Assembly: GCA_964348665.1 (NCBI GenBank)
Contig: CAYGDP010000017.1
Coordinates: 15,307 to 79,306, forward strand
Direction of reading: 5' to 3'
From: CAYGDP01 sp964348665
Lineage (GTDB): Bacteria > Verrucomicrobiota > Verrucomicrobiia > Palsa-1439 > CAYGDP01
DNA: 64,000 nucleotides
Shown here: positions 50,916 to 59,336 of the stretch, piece by piece
Layout of the letters: every line of letters begins with the position of its first letter
Position numbering within the stretch: position 1 is the stretch's first letter
Notes under the pieces: model-generated
Told to the model about the DNA's origin: nothing
Database searches by the model: none
Seen by the model: only the letters and a program-made list of their open reading frames with translations
Program-made: the position numbers and the translations under genes

Positions 50916-52702
50916 AGCTCTTTGGGTTTGCGAATCGTCAGTTTGATCTTAAACGTCCATTCGTAATCCTTTTCCTTGGGCGGAACGCCATCCACATATT
51001 TCGCGTCTTCCACCCACGGCGATTTCTTCAATTCGTTCACAAATCCCTCGGCAACTTCGCCATAGGGCATCTGCACGTCCTTGACAGCGTTCGCCGGATC
51101 GTAAACGCTTTTCCCTTCCAAGGCGTACACTTCTGACACAACATTCTGCGGAACAGCCTGACCGGGCGTGGGCGGCGCAGGAGCGCCGCCGGGAGGAGGC
51201 GAGGGAGGCTGAATTCCAGGGCCACCAGTCGCAAAGGGCACCTGCACCCCCCCCACCGCAACTCCTTCGTCTTTGGCTTCCCAGGGACGAAACGTGGTGA
51301 TCCAGACATAGCGAGGCACGCGGCCTTCCAAATCCGAGAAAAACCGGAGCCAAAACTGGTTTGCTTCCGCGATCGATTCCACCTGCATGATTTCGCCCTC
51401 GACGCCTTTCACTTTGCCTTGGGCAACTTTGATTTCGCCTTCGTGCTTGGACAATGTTTCCGTAAAGGATTTGATTTCATCAACCTGTTCAACACTGTCT
51501 CCAACTAATTCGTGGGAGTAATAACTCCAAGTCGCCGCCGTAAGCAACGCTGCAAACGCAGCCCCGACAAACCAAGGTGTCCGCGCAGCTTTCGCCCGCC
51601 GGGCGAGCGCCGTCGGAGGTATCAAGTTGACTTCAATCTGGCAATCTGCCACCTGACGCAACCCGAGGCCGACGACTTCTCCATAGAACAGGGCGCAACT
51701 GGCCAATTCCTCGCGAGGCAGTCCATTGACGATCTCGATGTTTTTGAACGGGTTAAAAAAGTCCACTTCCACATTGGGATATTTGTCGCGAAAATACTGA
51801 TCAAGCGAGGAAAGGCTGCTGGTTGCGCCGGAAAGAAGGATCATCGTTGGCGCGCTCCCGCCCTGCTGGGTCTTGTATAAATTGATGGTGCGGCGCACTT
51901 CGCCTTCGAGCCGGTTCATCGTGCTCCGAACAATCTGCGAGAGGCGCGCCTGGTCTTCGTTTTCGGGCTCGGTAAAAGCGCCCAACCCGACAAAGGCCTG
52001 TGCTTTTTTCTTTTGCTCGGCCTCGGCATAGCTGATTTCGTACTCGGCGGCGATGGCCTGCGTGATGGAATTACCGCCAATCGGAATGCTGCGGCTATAC
52101 AAACGTCCCGGCTCGATAAAGATGAGGTTCGTGGTTCTTCCGCCGATATCAGCCAACAACACACACCCTTCCGGGTCGCCGTAGTTGTACCGCACACAAT
52201 TATAAAGCGCCATCGGCGCCACATCCACAATGTCCGGCTGCAACTTTGCTTTCTCGACCGCCGCAACCAAGTCTTCGACCAGATTGGATTTAATGGCAAC
52301 CAATGCGATCTCCAAGTCGGCGCTTCCATCGGGACTCAACACCTCGTAGTCCCAAACCAGCTCCTCAATCGGGATCGGCACGTTTTGCTGCGCTTCATAG
52401 CGAACGATTTCCCCAATTTTGTCCTTCTCCACCGGCGGCAGCTTGGTGTAGCGAACAAAAACCTGCTGGCCGCTGACGCTCACGACTGTCGGCGCAGACT
52501 TGATTTTTTTCTCCGCCATCAATTGCTGAATCGCACCCGTGATGTGTGGGCCGCGCTCCTCCTCGGCCGGCCCGGCGCCAATGTCGCCGTAGTTGAAATT
52601 GCGCAAGCGAAGTCCGCCCGCCTTCGACCGCTCGAACTCCGCGATTTTCACCGTGCTCGATCCGATATCAATCGCCAAGAATCTGTTGGGTCGTCGCGCC
52701 AT
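50912..52702 (-). CDS. pilM: Type IV pilus PilM ATPase fused to a PilN-like domain (Amuc_1101-like)
   Basis: 596 residues. Residues 1-350 form the PilM/FtsA-like actin fold: RFLAIDIGSSTVKIAEFER, VSVSGQQVFVRYTKLPPVE, VRYEAQQNVPIPIEELVWDYEVL, LLADIGGRTTNLIFIEPG, MILLSGATSSLSSLDQYF. After a PilN-type motif (QIEVNLIPPTAL, about 370), a membrane span (about 388-405, WFVGAAFAALLTAATW) leads to a coiled coil and a beta domain (FFSDLEGRVPRYVWITTF), the PilN layout. So PilM and PilN are one polypeptide. It should anchor the cytoplasmic ring to the inner membrane and to the Amuc_1100-like PilO analogue. Confidence 0.88.
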   Translation of the reverse strand: MARRPNRFLAIDIGSSTVKIAEFERSKAGGLRLRNFNYGDIGAGPAEEERGPHITGAIQQLMAEKKIKSAPTVVSVSGQQVFVRYTKLPPVEKDKIGEIVRYEAQQNVPIPIEELVWDYEVLSPDGSADLEIALVAIKSNLVEDLVAAVEKAKLQPDIVDVAPMALYNCVRYNYGDPEGCVLLADIGGRTTNLIFIEPGRLYSRSIPIGGNSITQAIAAEYEISYAEAEQKKKAQAFVGLGAFTEPENEDQARLSQIVRSTMNRLEGEVRRTINLYKTQQGGSAPTMILLSGATSSLSSLDQYFRDKYPNVEVDFFNPFKNIEIVNGLPREELASCALFYGEVVGLGLRQVADCQIEVNLIPPTALARRAKAARTPWFVGAAFAALLTAATWSYYSHELVGDSVEQVDEIKSFTETLSKHEGEIKVAQGKVKGVEGEIMQVESIAEANQFWLRFFSDLEGRVPRYVWITTFRPWEAKDEGVAVGGVQVPFATGGPGIQPPSPPPGGAPAPPTPGQAVPQNVVSEVYALEGKSVYDPANAVKDVQMPYGEVAEGFVNELKKSPWVEDAKYVDGVPPKEKDYEWTFKIKLTIRKPKEL

Positions 52703-52714
52703 AGGGATATTCGG

Positions 52715-53284
52715 TTATTGACCTTTGATCGACTCGTAACTGTCGTTGTTGAGGACCGCCCACGGTGTCTGCATGCGACTCACCACCAGACCAGTCATGG
52801 CTTGCAATTGTTTCCACCACTCCGTCCGGTCCACTGGATTGCTGCCCCGGTCCACCAGCCGGTTTTGGTAGTAGGCATCCACCGTTATTTTGCGGGCGTT
52901 CTGGCCACGAAAATAGCGCTTGACGGTGTTGGGATGAATAAACATGCTCGCCGTATGCTGGTTGCCGCGCGCGACATTCATATAAGTCTCCTGCCCAGTC
53001 AATAGAAAATTCTGCGCTCCGTCGCTCCCCAGCACGAAAAACTCAAATCGCAAGTCGTCCGCCCACTCCACCGTGGTGTCGTAAATCACATCCAGCCGGA
53101 TCCACGCGGTCTGTCCCGACACACGCCCCCCCCGTTGATCGCTCTGGATTTGCGGCGTCGTCGCCAATGTCGCCCCGACCTGCCGAATGCGGAGTTCCGC
53201 TTGCTGCGCGGTCGCCAACGCCGGAAAAATACAAACCCACGCAAACGTGGTCACAACAACAAACAAGCGAAAGAATCGTTTCAT
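52715..53284 (-). CDS. Exported pilus-operon protein (Amuc_1102-like)
   Basis: 189 residues from ATG 53284; the longer frame from 53341 has no site and delays the signal peptide. Signal peptide about 1-27 (ending ATAQQ). The mature part is beta-rich: ELRIRQVGATLATTPQIQSD, WADDLRFEFFVLG, ETYMNVARGNQHTASMFIHP and YYQNRLVDRGSNPVDRTEWW. It is the first gene of the pilus operon, 12 bases before pilM, which is the Amuc_1102 slot. A periplasmic or outer-membrane accessory role is inferred from that position. Confidence 0.75.
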   Translation of the reverse strand: MKRFFRLFVVVTTFAWVCIFPALATAQQAELRIRQVGATLATTPQIQSDQRGGRVSGQTAWIRLDVIYDTTVEWADDLRFEFFVLGSDGAQNFLLTGQETYMNVARGNQHTASMFIHPNTVKRYFRGQNARKITVDAYYQNRLVDRGSNPVDRTEWWKQLQAMTGLVVSRMQTPWAVLNNDSYESIKGQ

Positions 53285-53688
53285 GCCTGCCGTCTTCGAG
53301 TTTGAAACGCGACTTTTACGCGCATCGCCACGCCAGAGCAACTAAAAAGTTGAAATGGTCGCCCGGACTCCCTACGATTTGCACACAGCGCCGTCCGTAA
53401 CGCCCCGAGATATCTTAGGAATGAAGCCAGTTGCAGCAGAATGAAAACATCCGAATTTCACGCGCCGCACCCTACGCCAATCTTCGGATGCTGTCAAGCC
53501 TCTCATCCATCGTCCTGGTGACTGCGAACAATGTCGCAGACGCCGGAATTGTTGCAGTTGCAACCGCCGTCAGGATACCACCACAGTTTGGGGTGTGTTC
53601 ACAATCCACAGATTAGAGTTCTAACAAATTTGGCAGAAATGTGTCGAAGAAATCGATGGTTTGGTTTGGACAAAAAAGGAGAAGGAAG
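53285..53688. other. Intergenic region between divergent pilus operon and four-repeat protein gene
   Basis: 404 bp that must hold the promoters of both flanking transcription units. Short open frames lack support. I see no terminator, no long repeat and no convincing promoter hexamers. The final 20 bases contain the strong AAGGAG ribosome site of the gene at 53689. Confidence 0.5.
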
Positions 53689-54960
53689 ATGAACACAACT
53701 TTTGTAGCAATCCTCGCCGCAGTGACAATCAGCATCAACCCAAGTCTGATCTTCGCCGCCGATAAGGCCGGCAAAGTCGCGCCGGACGCCGTGGCCGACA
53801 AAGCGGCCAAGCGCGGCGACCCCACCGGCAAAGAACGAGAACGAACAGGCGTTCTCAAAGCCGTGGACACCACGCGCAAATCAATCACCGTCGAGCTGCA
53901 AGCCGTCCGACAAACCAAGTTCGAGCCCGAGACGCCCATCGTAAAAAACTATGAGCTGGCGGCGGACACCGAAATTCTCGTGGAAGCCGGCCATGGTCCG
54001 AGCAATCTCGTCAAAGACGCCAAGCTTGACGAACTCGTCGTCGGCGCCCTGGTAACCGTGCGATTCTCCGAGGGAGAAGATCCAACGATCGAAAGCGTGC
54101 TGGTCAGCGGCCCGCGAATCAGCGGTGTTGTGGAATCGGTGGATATTGCAAAAAACACCATCGCCCTCTCGCCCGTAGCCATGAAAACTCTGGGCGACTC
54201 GATTGAACCAAAAATCTACAAACTTAAAACAGATGCCGACATCGCGCTGAACCCAGGCAGAGCGCAAAAAGGGTTCTTGAAAGCCGGGAAACTCGCCGAT
54301 CTCAAGCCCGGCACCAGCGTTTTCCTGACCATCTCACCCGACCTGAAAGAAGTCGTTTATGTCTATGCTAGCGGTCCACGCGTCGTTGGCAAAATCAAAA
54401 CTGTCAACGCCGCCGAAAACACAGTGACCGTTCTCGCGATGGCCGCCTCCAAAATCGACCCGCCAGAGGAAAAAATCTACAGTCTCCGCGGCGCAACCAT
54501 CTTCATCGAGGATGGCGGTGGAGATAAATTCACAAAAACCGGCCCGGCACGAGGGAGCATCGCCAATCTCACCGAAGGCGCTACCGTCCAGCTCCAGCTC
54601 TCCGTGGATCAAACCACCGCTGTAACCCTTTTCACCGAAGGACAAGTCGTCATCGGCATCCTTAAAACGGTGGATGCCGAGCGCCACTCCATCAAACTTC
54701 TCAAAAATCAAGTCGAAGAAGCTTACCCAGTCGCCCCCGATGCCAAAATTTTCATCAACGACCGCGAAGTCCCGCTGGTCGCCCTGCAAGACCGGCTTCA
54801 AGCCGAACCCGTCGAGATACAAGCGCGCCTAAAACTCTCCGCCGATGGGAAACAAGCCCGCGTCATCAGCATCGGCGAAGCAGGCGACACCAAATTCAAT
54901 AAAAACATACCGGAAAAAGGCGCCGGCAAACTCGACCGGAAACTGAAACGCGCCGAGTAA
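53689..54960 (+). CDS. Exported protein with four DUF5666-like repeats
   Basis: 423 residues from ATG 53689, seven bases after AAGGAG; the frame extends to 53641 without a site. Signal peptide about 1-24 (ILAAVTISINPSLIFAADK). Four related units of about 85-95 residues follow. Each opens with G-(V/I)-hydrophobic-K/ES-VD or TVD and continues with a strand of the type NTIALSP or NTVTVLA: GVLKAVDTTRKSITVELQA, GVVESVDIAKNTIALSPVA, GKIKTVNAAENTVTVLAMA, GILKTVDAERHSIKLLKNQ. A later L-D or A-L-xxG motif and a V-V-I-V strand end each unit. The pattern resembles DUF5666/OB-type beta barrels. A polysaccharide- or metal-binding periplasmic role is possible but unproven. No partner gene is adjacent. Confidence 0.75.
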   Translation: MNTTFVAILAAVTISINPSLIFAADKAGKVAPDAVADKAAKRGDPTGKERERTGVLKAVDTTRKSITVELQAVRQTKFEPETPIVKNYELAADTEILVEAGHGPSNLVKDAKLDELVVGALVTVRFSEGEDPTIESVLVSGPRISGVVESVDIAKNTIALSPVAMKTLGDSIEPKIYKLKTDADIALNPGRAQKGFLKAGKLADLKPGTSVFLTISPDLKEVVYVYASGPRVVGKIKTVNAAENTVTVLAMAASKIDPPEEKIYSLRGATIFIEDGGGDKFTKTGPARGSIANLTEGATVQLQLSVDQTTAVTLFTEGQVVIGILKTVDAERHSIKLLKNQVEEAYPVAPDAKIFINDREVPLVALQDRLQAEPVEIQARLKLSADGKQARVISIGEAGDTKFNKNIPEKGAGKLDRKLKRAE

Positions 54961-55223
54961 CGCAGAAATCCGGCTCCCATCGTTTCCCGCGTTGGTCACC
55001 AAGGTACAAGACCTGGATCGGGATCGAAGCGACAGCAATTACTCAATGGCGACGATTCATTCCGGTAACCTCGATCCATGTTTGAATGGTTGAAATGTTG
55101 GATTGTGGAAGTTTGACAAGCGCGGAGGCGTTACTCGACAGCAAAATTCCGCTGCTTGGTGAAATTGCTTTTTAGTTGCAATCAGTTTGATGAAGGCATA
55201 GTTTTGCTGCTGAGAATACAACA

Positions 55224-55910
55224 ATGAGAAATGCACTTATCGGCAGGGGCATTTATACAGTTCCCGAGGCATCGCGACTTACAGGGGTGTCGCCCTGGCG
55301 GGTACGCCGCTGGCTAAAGGGATACGAGTTTCAGGCCAAGACGGGGACGCGAAAATCGCCCCCAGTCTGGGGCGGTCAGCTCCCGCGTATTGATCATGCG
55401 CTTGCGCTCGGATTTCTCGACCTGCTCGAAGTGCGTTGTGTGGACGCGTTTATTAAAGCGGGCGTTTCCTGGAAGACACTTCGGCAAATACATGACAAAA
55501 CCAAGCAACGCCTGGGTCACGAGCATCCTTTTTGCACGAGCCGATTCGTGACTGATGGGAGTACAATTTTCCTGGAAGCGCGAGAAAAAAACGACGAAGT
55601 CATGCTTTGGGATATGCGCGACGTGCAACGTGTGTTCGACCGTATCATCGAGCCGTTCTTGAAAAATCTCGAATTCGGCAGTCGGCAAATTCCACAACGC
55701 TGGTGGCCTATGGGCAAAGAACACCGAGTCGCCTTAGACCCGAAACGGAGTTTTGGCCAGCCGATCATCCTGGAGGATGGAATCCCAACGCAGGTGCTCG
55801 CCAGGAGCGTGCAGGCAAACCAATCAGTCAAGGAGGTTGCGCGTTGGTTCGAAATCAACCCGCAATCTGTCGAGGCAGCTGTCGAGTTTGAGCAACAACT
55901 CGCGGCGTGA
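55224..55910 (+). CDS. MerR-like HTH plus DUF433 antitoxin
   Basis: 228 residues. The N-terminus (IYTVPEASRLTGVSPWRVRRWLKGY) is a MerR-type winged helix-turn-helix. A middle region includes RIDHALALGFLDLLEVRCVDAFIKAGVSWKTLRQIHD. The C-terminal DUF433 module has FGQPIILEDGIPTQVLARSVQAN, then EVARWFEINPQSVEAAVEFEQ. DUF433 proteins are VapB-like antitoxins. The TGA stop overlaps the GTG start of the downstream PIN-like gene, the usual antitoxin-first order. It should neutralise the toxin and repress its own promoter. Confidence 0.88.
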   Translation: MRNALIGRGIYTVPEASRLTGVSPWRVRRWLKGYEFQAKTGTRKSPPVWGGQLPRIDHALALGFLDLLEVRCVDAFIKAGVSWKTLRQIHDKTKQRLGHEHPFCTSRFVTDGSTIFLEAREKNDEVMLWDMRDVQRVFDRIIEPFLKNLEFGSRQIPQRWWPMGKEHRVALDPKRSFGQPIILEDGIPTQVLARSVQANQSVKEVARWFEINPQSVEAAVEFEQQLAA

Positions 55911-56299
55911 AATTCTTCTTCGACAATAACCTCGCCCCGAAGCTGGCTCACGGTTTGAACCAAATGGTTGAGCCTGAGCACCGCGTCTTCCATCTCAAGG
56001 ACAGGTTCGCTGCCAATGTCGAGGATGCGATTTGGATGAAAACTCTGGCGCATGAGACAGATTGGGTCATCATCACAGCTGACATCCGCATTAGCCGCAA
56101 CCCGCACGAAGTTCGCGCATGGAAAGAAGCAGGCCACACGATCTTCTTTCTCAAACCAGGTTGGACTGATCTCCAATTTTGGGAGCAAGCCAACAAATTT
56201 ACCAAATGCTTCCCTGCGATCATCGCTACAGCCGAAATTGAGAAACGTGGAGAAGCATTTCTCGTGACTGTAAACGGCAAGATTGAAAAGCTAAAGTGA
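55907..56299 (+). CDS. PIN-like (DUF5615/Mut7-C-type) toxin RNase
   Basis: 130 residues from GTG 55907 (GTGA overlap with the antitoxin stop). The start KFFFDNNLAPKLAHGLNQM carries the first acidic pair of the Mut7-C/DUF5615 fold. Then come HLKDRFAANVEDAIWMKTLA, DWVIITADIRISRNPHEVRAW with the second acidic centre, and HTIFFLKPGW. This is the PIN-like RNase half of DUF433 toxin-antitoxin pairs. Expected action is cleavage of cellular RNA when the antitoxin is lost. Both acidic centres look intact. Confidence 0.85.
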   Translation: MKFFFDNNLAPKLAHGLNQMVEPEHRVFHLKDRFAANVEDAIWMKTLAHETDWVIITADIRISRNPHEVRAWKEAGHTIFFLKPGWTDLQFWEQANKFTKCFPAIIATAEIEKRGEAFLVTVNGKIEKLK

Positions 56300-56353
56300 C
56301 AATTCGGAGCGGCGTAGCAATATCGAGCTAGGTCAAGTCGCTTACGAAAGCAC

Positions 56354-56716
56354 TTATTGGCCGCCTTCTAGTTTCTTGCGTTCAGCGTGACCTTGCCTGA
56401 TCAGTGGCAAGACCACACGAGCCGTCCCAATCAGGGCGGGGATGGCAAAGAGGAATATGGCAATTCCGTGCGCGCGGTGTGCAAAGTATTTGTACTTCGA
56501 GACAGCCACGTAGGACGGCTCATTGCCCGTCCGCTTACGATAGCCGTAAAGGTAGTATGTGCCATTCTCCGCTTTGCCGCGAAATGCATCGCCCCCGATC
56601 AAAAACGAGTGCGCCATAAAGGATAGAAAAATAATCGGCCATGCCAACCAGCAAACAACACACCAAGTCGGCACGCTGACAGGCTCCTCATTGATCATCG
56701 GAACTTTGAGTTGCAT
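56354..56716 (-). CDS. Small two-span membrane protein of unknown function
   Basis: 120 residues. Two hydrophobic segments (about 16-37, WCVVCWLAWPIIFLSFMAHSF; about 80-105, HGIAIFLFAIPALIGTARVVLPL) flank a loop with GKAENGTYYLYGYRKRTGNEPSYVAVSKYKYFAHR. The GGxYYL--K--Y--VS pattern recalls small uncharacterised membrane proteins, but I cannot name the family. An alternative ATG lies seven codons in. It faces the toxin-antitoxin pair convergently. Confidence 0.55.
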   Translation of the reverse strand: MQLKVPMINEEPVSVPTWCVVCWLAWPIIFLSFMAHSFLIGGDAFRGKAENGTYYLYGYRKRTGNEPSYVAVSKYKYFAHRAHGIAIFLFAIPALIGTARVVLPLIRQGHAERKKLEGGQ

Positions 56717-56941
56717 CGGTCAAATGCTACGCCGTGCGGCAAGAATGTCAATGGTTGAATGACGCGTGCGCATCCTATTATTGCGCATTCAGTTCTTCAA
56801 AAACTTCCGCGCGGTGTTGGAATAGACCTTTTTTTGCTCCGCGAGCGGGCAAGGGCAAGATCGTGTCCAAATACAAAAGCTACCGTATGCATCTGGCAAT
56901 GGTTCATAAAAATGGCTTACCACAAACATAGAAAGTTCGCC

Positions 56942-57002
56942 GGCGCGCAATGACAGAATTTTGCGCTTGCACAGAGAGGGCTGCTGGCGCGAAATGACAG
57001 AA
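56942..57002. promoter_or_regulatory. Pair of 17-bp direct repeats upstream of an ECF sigma gene
   Basis: GGCGCGCAATGACAGAA (56942-56958) and GGCGCGAAATGACAGAA (56986-57002) match at 16 of 17 positions, with starts 44 bp apart (about four helical turns). They end 22 bp before the sigma-factor ATG. Two like-phased sites suggest a regulator-binding pair or a tandem promoter element. No other copy was seen in the window. Confidence 0.45.
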
Positions 57003-57024
57003 ATCCAAAAAAACTCTGAAACAA

Positions 57025-57669
57025 ATGAGCTTCGACAAGGCTATTGAGAGATTGAAGATGGCGTCACCGCCCGAAAACGAGGAACAGGAATGGTTACGAG
57101 CAGCCCAGCAAGGAGACAACGATGCGTTCGATCGGTTGGTAGGATTGCATCTGGATCGGCTCTACCGGTTCTGTTTGCGCCTGCTGGGCAACGAAGCCGA
57201 CGCCAAGGACGTTTGTATGGATACATTTCTGACGGCGCATCGGCGGCTGCGATGGTTACGCGCCGAGCCGAGCATTGCCTCGTGGCTGTATCGGACGGCG
57301 TCGCGTCGTTGTTGGCGAGTGATGCGACGCAATCGGAGGCGCGGCGAGGTGGAAACCGCGGCAGTCGCCGAGCAAATCACGGAGTCGCCGCAGAATCCCG
57401 CCGAATCCGCAAGCGCGCGGTCGGACGCGGAATATCTCCGGGCGTGCTTGGATCAGTTGCCGAAACGATATCGGCTACCGTTGGTGCTGCGGTTTGTGGA
57501 AGAGCAGGAGTTCGACGAAATCGCGCGGATCTTGGGATGTACGTCGGCGGTGGCGCGTCTGCGGGTGCATCGGGCGCTGAAACATTTCGAGCGGGTCTAT
57601 CGAACGCGCGGGTCGCAACAAACGACTTTGTCGGCCAATGCCACGAAAACGTTTGCCGCTCTGTTTTGA
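57025..57669 (+). CDS. ECF-type RNA polymerase sigma factor
   Basis: 214 residues; an ATG 11 codons in (57058, after GAGAGATTGAAG) is an equally good start. Region 2 lies at about 22-95 (EWLRAAQQGDNDAFDRLVG, LYRFCLRLLGNEADAKDVCMDTFLTAHRRL, WLYRTASRRCWRVMRRNRR). Region 4 lies at about 140-195 (LDQLPKRYRLPLVLRFVEEQEFDEIARILGCTSAVARLRVHRAL). It begins a three-gene operon with a membrane protein that looks like its anti-sigma factor and an exported protein, closed by a terminator. The 17-bp direct repeats upstream may control it. Confidence 0.92.
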   Translation: MSFDKAIERLKMASPPENEEQEWLRAAQQGDNDAFDRLVGLHLDRLYRFCLRLLGNEADAKDVCMDTFLTAHRRLRWLRAEPSIASWLYRTASRRCWRVMRRNRRRGEVETAAVAEQITESPQNPAESASARSDAEYLRACLDQLPKRYRLPLVLRFVEEQEFDEIARILGCTSAVARLRVHRALKHFERVYRTRGSQQTTLSANATKTFAALF

Positions 57670-57679
57670 GGAAACAATC

Positions 57680-58111
57680 ATGAGCGAAGACAACAATGAC
57701 TTGGAACAACTCGGGCGCAAGCTCGGTCGCGCCTTGCGGACAAGTAATCCGGAGGGCGCGCCGGCGTCGTTGCGCGCGCAAATTCGGCGGGCAACAACGA
57801 ACGAAATGATTCTTCCCGGGACGGCTTCTTTCTGGCGATGGATCGCGGCGCCCGCGTTCGCGCTGGCGCTGATCGCGGTCGTCGTGTGGCAAATGCCGCG
57901 CGATGCCCGGCAATCCGTTGCGAACATTGCGGCGTTGGAACGCGAGTTTGCGCGTCCTTTGCTGCTCTTGGAAGCTGCGATCGAATTGGAGGAAGATAAT
58001 CATCTGATCGCGATGGAAGTCTATCGCGAGGCCTGCTCGACGGCGACGCATCCGGCGGTCGCATGGATGGCGGCCAATGAAGTGCGTCGTCTCGAAGGCG
58101 ACTCATTCTGA
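57680..58111 (+). CDS. Probable anti-sigma factor with one membrane span
   Basis: 143 residues from ATG 57680, seven bases after TGAGGA and 10 bases after the sigma stop. The N-terminal cytoplasmic part (EDNNDLEQLGRKLGRALR, SLRAQIRRATT) is followed by one membrane span (about 54-73, IAAPAFALALIAVVVWQMP) and a short periplasmic tail with helices (EREFARPLLLLEAAIELEEDNHLIAMEVYREAC). Size, topology and position right behind an ECF gene are those of anti-sigma factors. No zinc-binding HxxxCxxC motif is present. The role is inferred from context. Confidence 0.7.
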   Translation: MSEDNNDLEQLGRKLGRALRTSNPEGAPASLRAQIRRATTNEMILPGTASFWRWIAAPAFALALIAVVVWQMPRDARQSVANIAALEREFARPLLLLEAAIELEEDNHLIAMEVYREACSTATHPAVAWMAANEVRRLEGDSF

Positions 58112-58133
58112 ACAACACAACTAGGAGATCACA

Positions 58134-59042
58134 ATGAAAAAAACAAATGCAGTACATTGGTTGGGGCTGGCGGCAATGTTGGCGCTGGCGGCCAGTGGTT
58201 GGGCGCAAGAAAACCAGCAGCGCGGTCAGCGGCGTGGCGGTGGCCAGGGTGGACAATGGCAGGGCGGATTCGGCAACTTCGTTTCAGGTTCCGTTTTATC
58301 TTCGGAAGCCGACGGCAGCAAACTCTCGGTGCTGACAACCAGCTCACGCGGCGGCACCACCGAGGGAATTCATCCGGCGGCTCTGGACGAGGCGGCAAAA
58401 CAATTGCGCGCTAAAGCCGACGCCAGCACCGTCGTCGCCGAAGCCATTACGTTGCGGGCCGCAGCCAAGCAGTTGGACAACCTGCGCGGCCAAACCCAAC
58501 AATTGGGTGTCGCTCCCGACGCAATCGTGCAAACAGTGAAACTGTTGACGGTCAAAGACATTGCCGTCGATAGTCGCATCCAATTCAGCGGCGAGTTCGA
58601 GGAAGGTTTGCCGGAAGGCGAAATCCCGACCACAATCACCCTCGCCCGAGGCTTTGGCAATGCACCCCCGATGATCTGGTCGGCGCCAAGCGAGGCCCAG
58701 AATGGAATGCGACGATGGGGACAGATCAATCGCGGTACGTTCGTCGGCAAAGTCACTGCCGTGTCACCCCTGACTGTTGATCTCGGGACTGGCAAGGCAA
58801 TCGCCGTGACCATTCCCGCGGGCGTCGAAGTGCGATTCCTGCAAACCAAAGGCGCAGGGTTGGAAAACCTGAAAGCGGGCATGAACGTCGTTGCGTTTAC
58901 CAACAATAATGATGGCGGCCCACGCGTCATTTCACGGCTCTACGCTGGTGAAGTGGACCTCGACCAACTCGGCCTGGGATTCCTAGGCGGGTTCGGTGGT
59001 GGTCGCGGCGGCGGCGATCGGGGCGGACAACGTGGTCAGTAA
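58134..59042 (+). CDS. Exported Gly-rich protein with DUF5666-like domain
   Basis: 302 residues; AGGAGATCACA precedes ATG. Signal peptide about 1-23 (ALAASGWAQE). A Gly/Arg/Gln-rich stretch (RGQRRGGGQGGQWQGGFG) leads to a beta segment (FVSGSVLSSEADGSKLSVLT), a helical middle (about 85-150, LRAKADASTVVAEAITLRAAAK) and a C-terminal barrel-like part (FVGKVTAVSPLTVDLGTGKA, LKAGMNVVAFTNNNDGGPRVI). The tail is again Gly-rich (GGFGGGRGGGDRGGQRG). It is the last gene of the ECF operon, so it is a likely effector or the sensed component. Function unknown; the C-terminal pattern echoes the repeats of the protein at 53689. Confidence 0.7.
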   Translation: MKKTNAVHWLGLAAMLALAASGWAQENQQRGQRRGGGQGGQWQGGFGNFVSGSVLSSEADGSKLSVLTTSSRGGTTEGIHPAALDEAAKQLRAKADASTVVAEAITLRAAAKQLDNLRGQTQQLGVAPDAIVQTVKLLTVKDIAVDSRIQFSGEFEEGLPEGEIPTTITLARGFGNAPPMIWSAPSEAQNGMRRWGQINRGTFVGKVTAVSPLTVDLGTGKAIAVTIPAGVEVRFLQTKGAGLENLKAGMNVVAFTNNNDGGPRVISRLYAGEVDLDQLGLGFLGGFGGGRGGGDRGGQRGQ

Positions 59043-59066
59043 ACCATTCGCAAACAGAAGTGAGTC

Positions 59067-59113
59067 AAGCCCCGGCATCGAGCCGTACCCGATGTCGGGG
59101 CTGACTTTTTCTC
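59067..59113 (+). terminator. Rho-independent terminator after the ECF operon
   Basis: AGCCCCGGCATCG (59069-59081) pairs with CGATGTCGGGGCT (59091-59103), with one G-T pair, around a nine-base loop; GACTTTTT follows. The stem is GC-rich and followed by a T run on the plus strand, 27 bp after the stop of the exported-protein gene. Confidence 0.85.
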
Positions 59114-59336
59114 TTGCGCAACCGAGCCGACGGCGCCACGAAGAACATCCTGAATCCGAATGGGCTGTGAGCATCCGCGATGATCGGCAAAATCAGCGGT
59201 TACAATTCTTTTCAGACCGCAGATAACACAGATGGCGCGGATATATTTCGCATCGTTTCGCGCGTTTCGCCCGCCCTTTCTTTTTCCTCATGATCGTGCA
59301 ATGCCTCGCCTCAAAAGAGGCGGGCGGTTAATCAAA

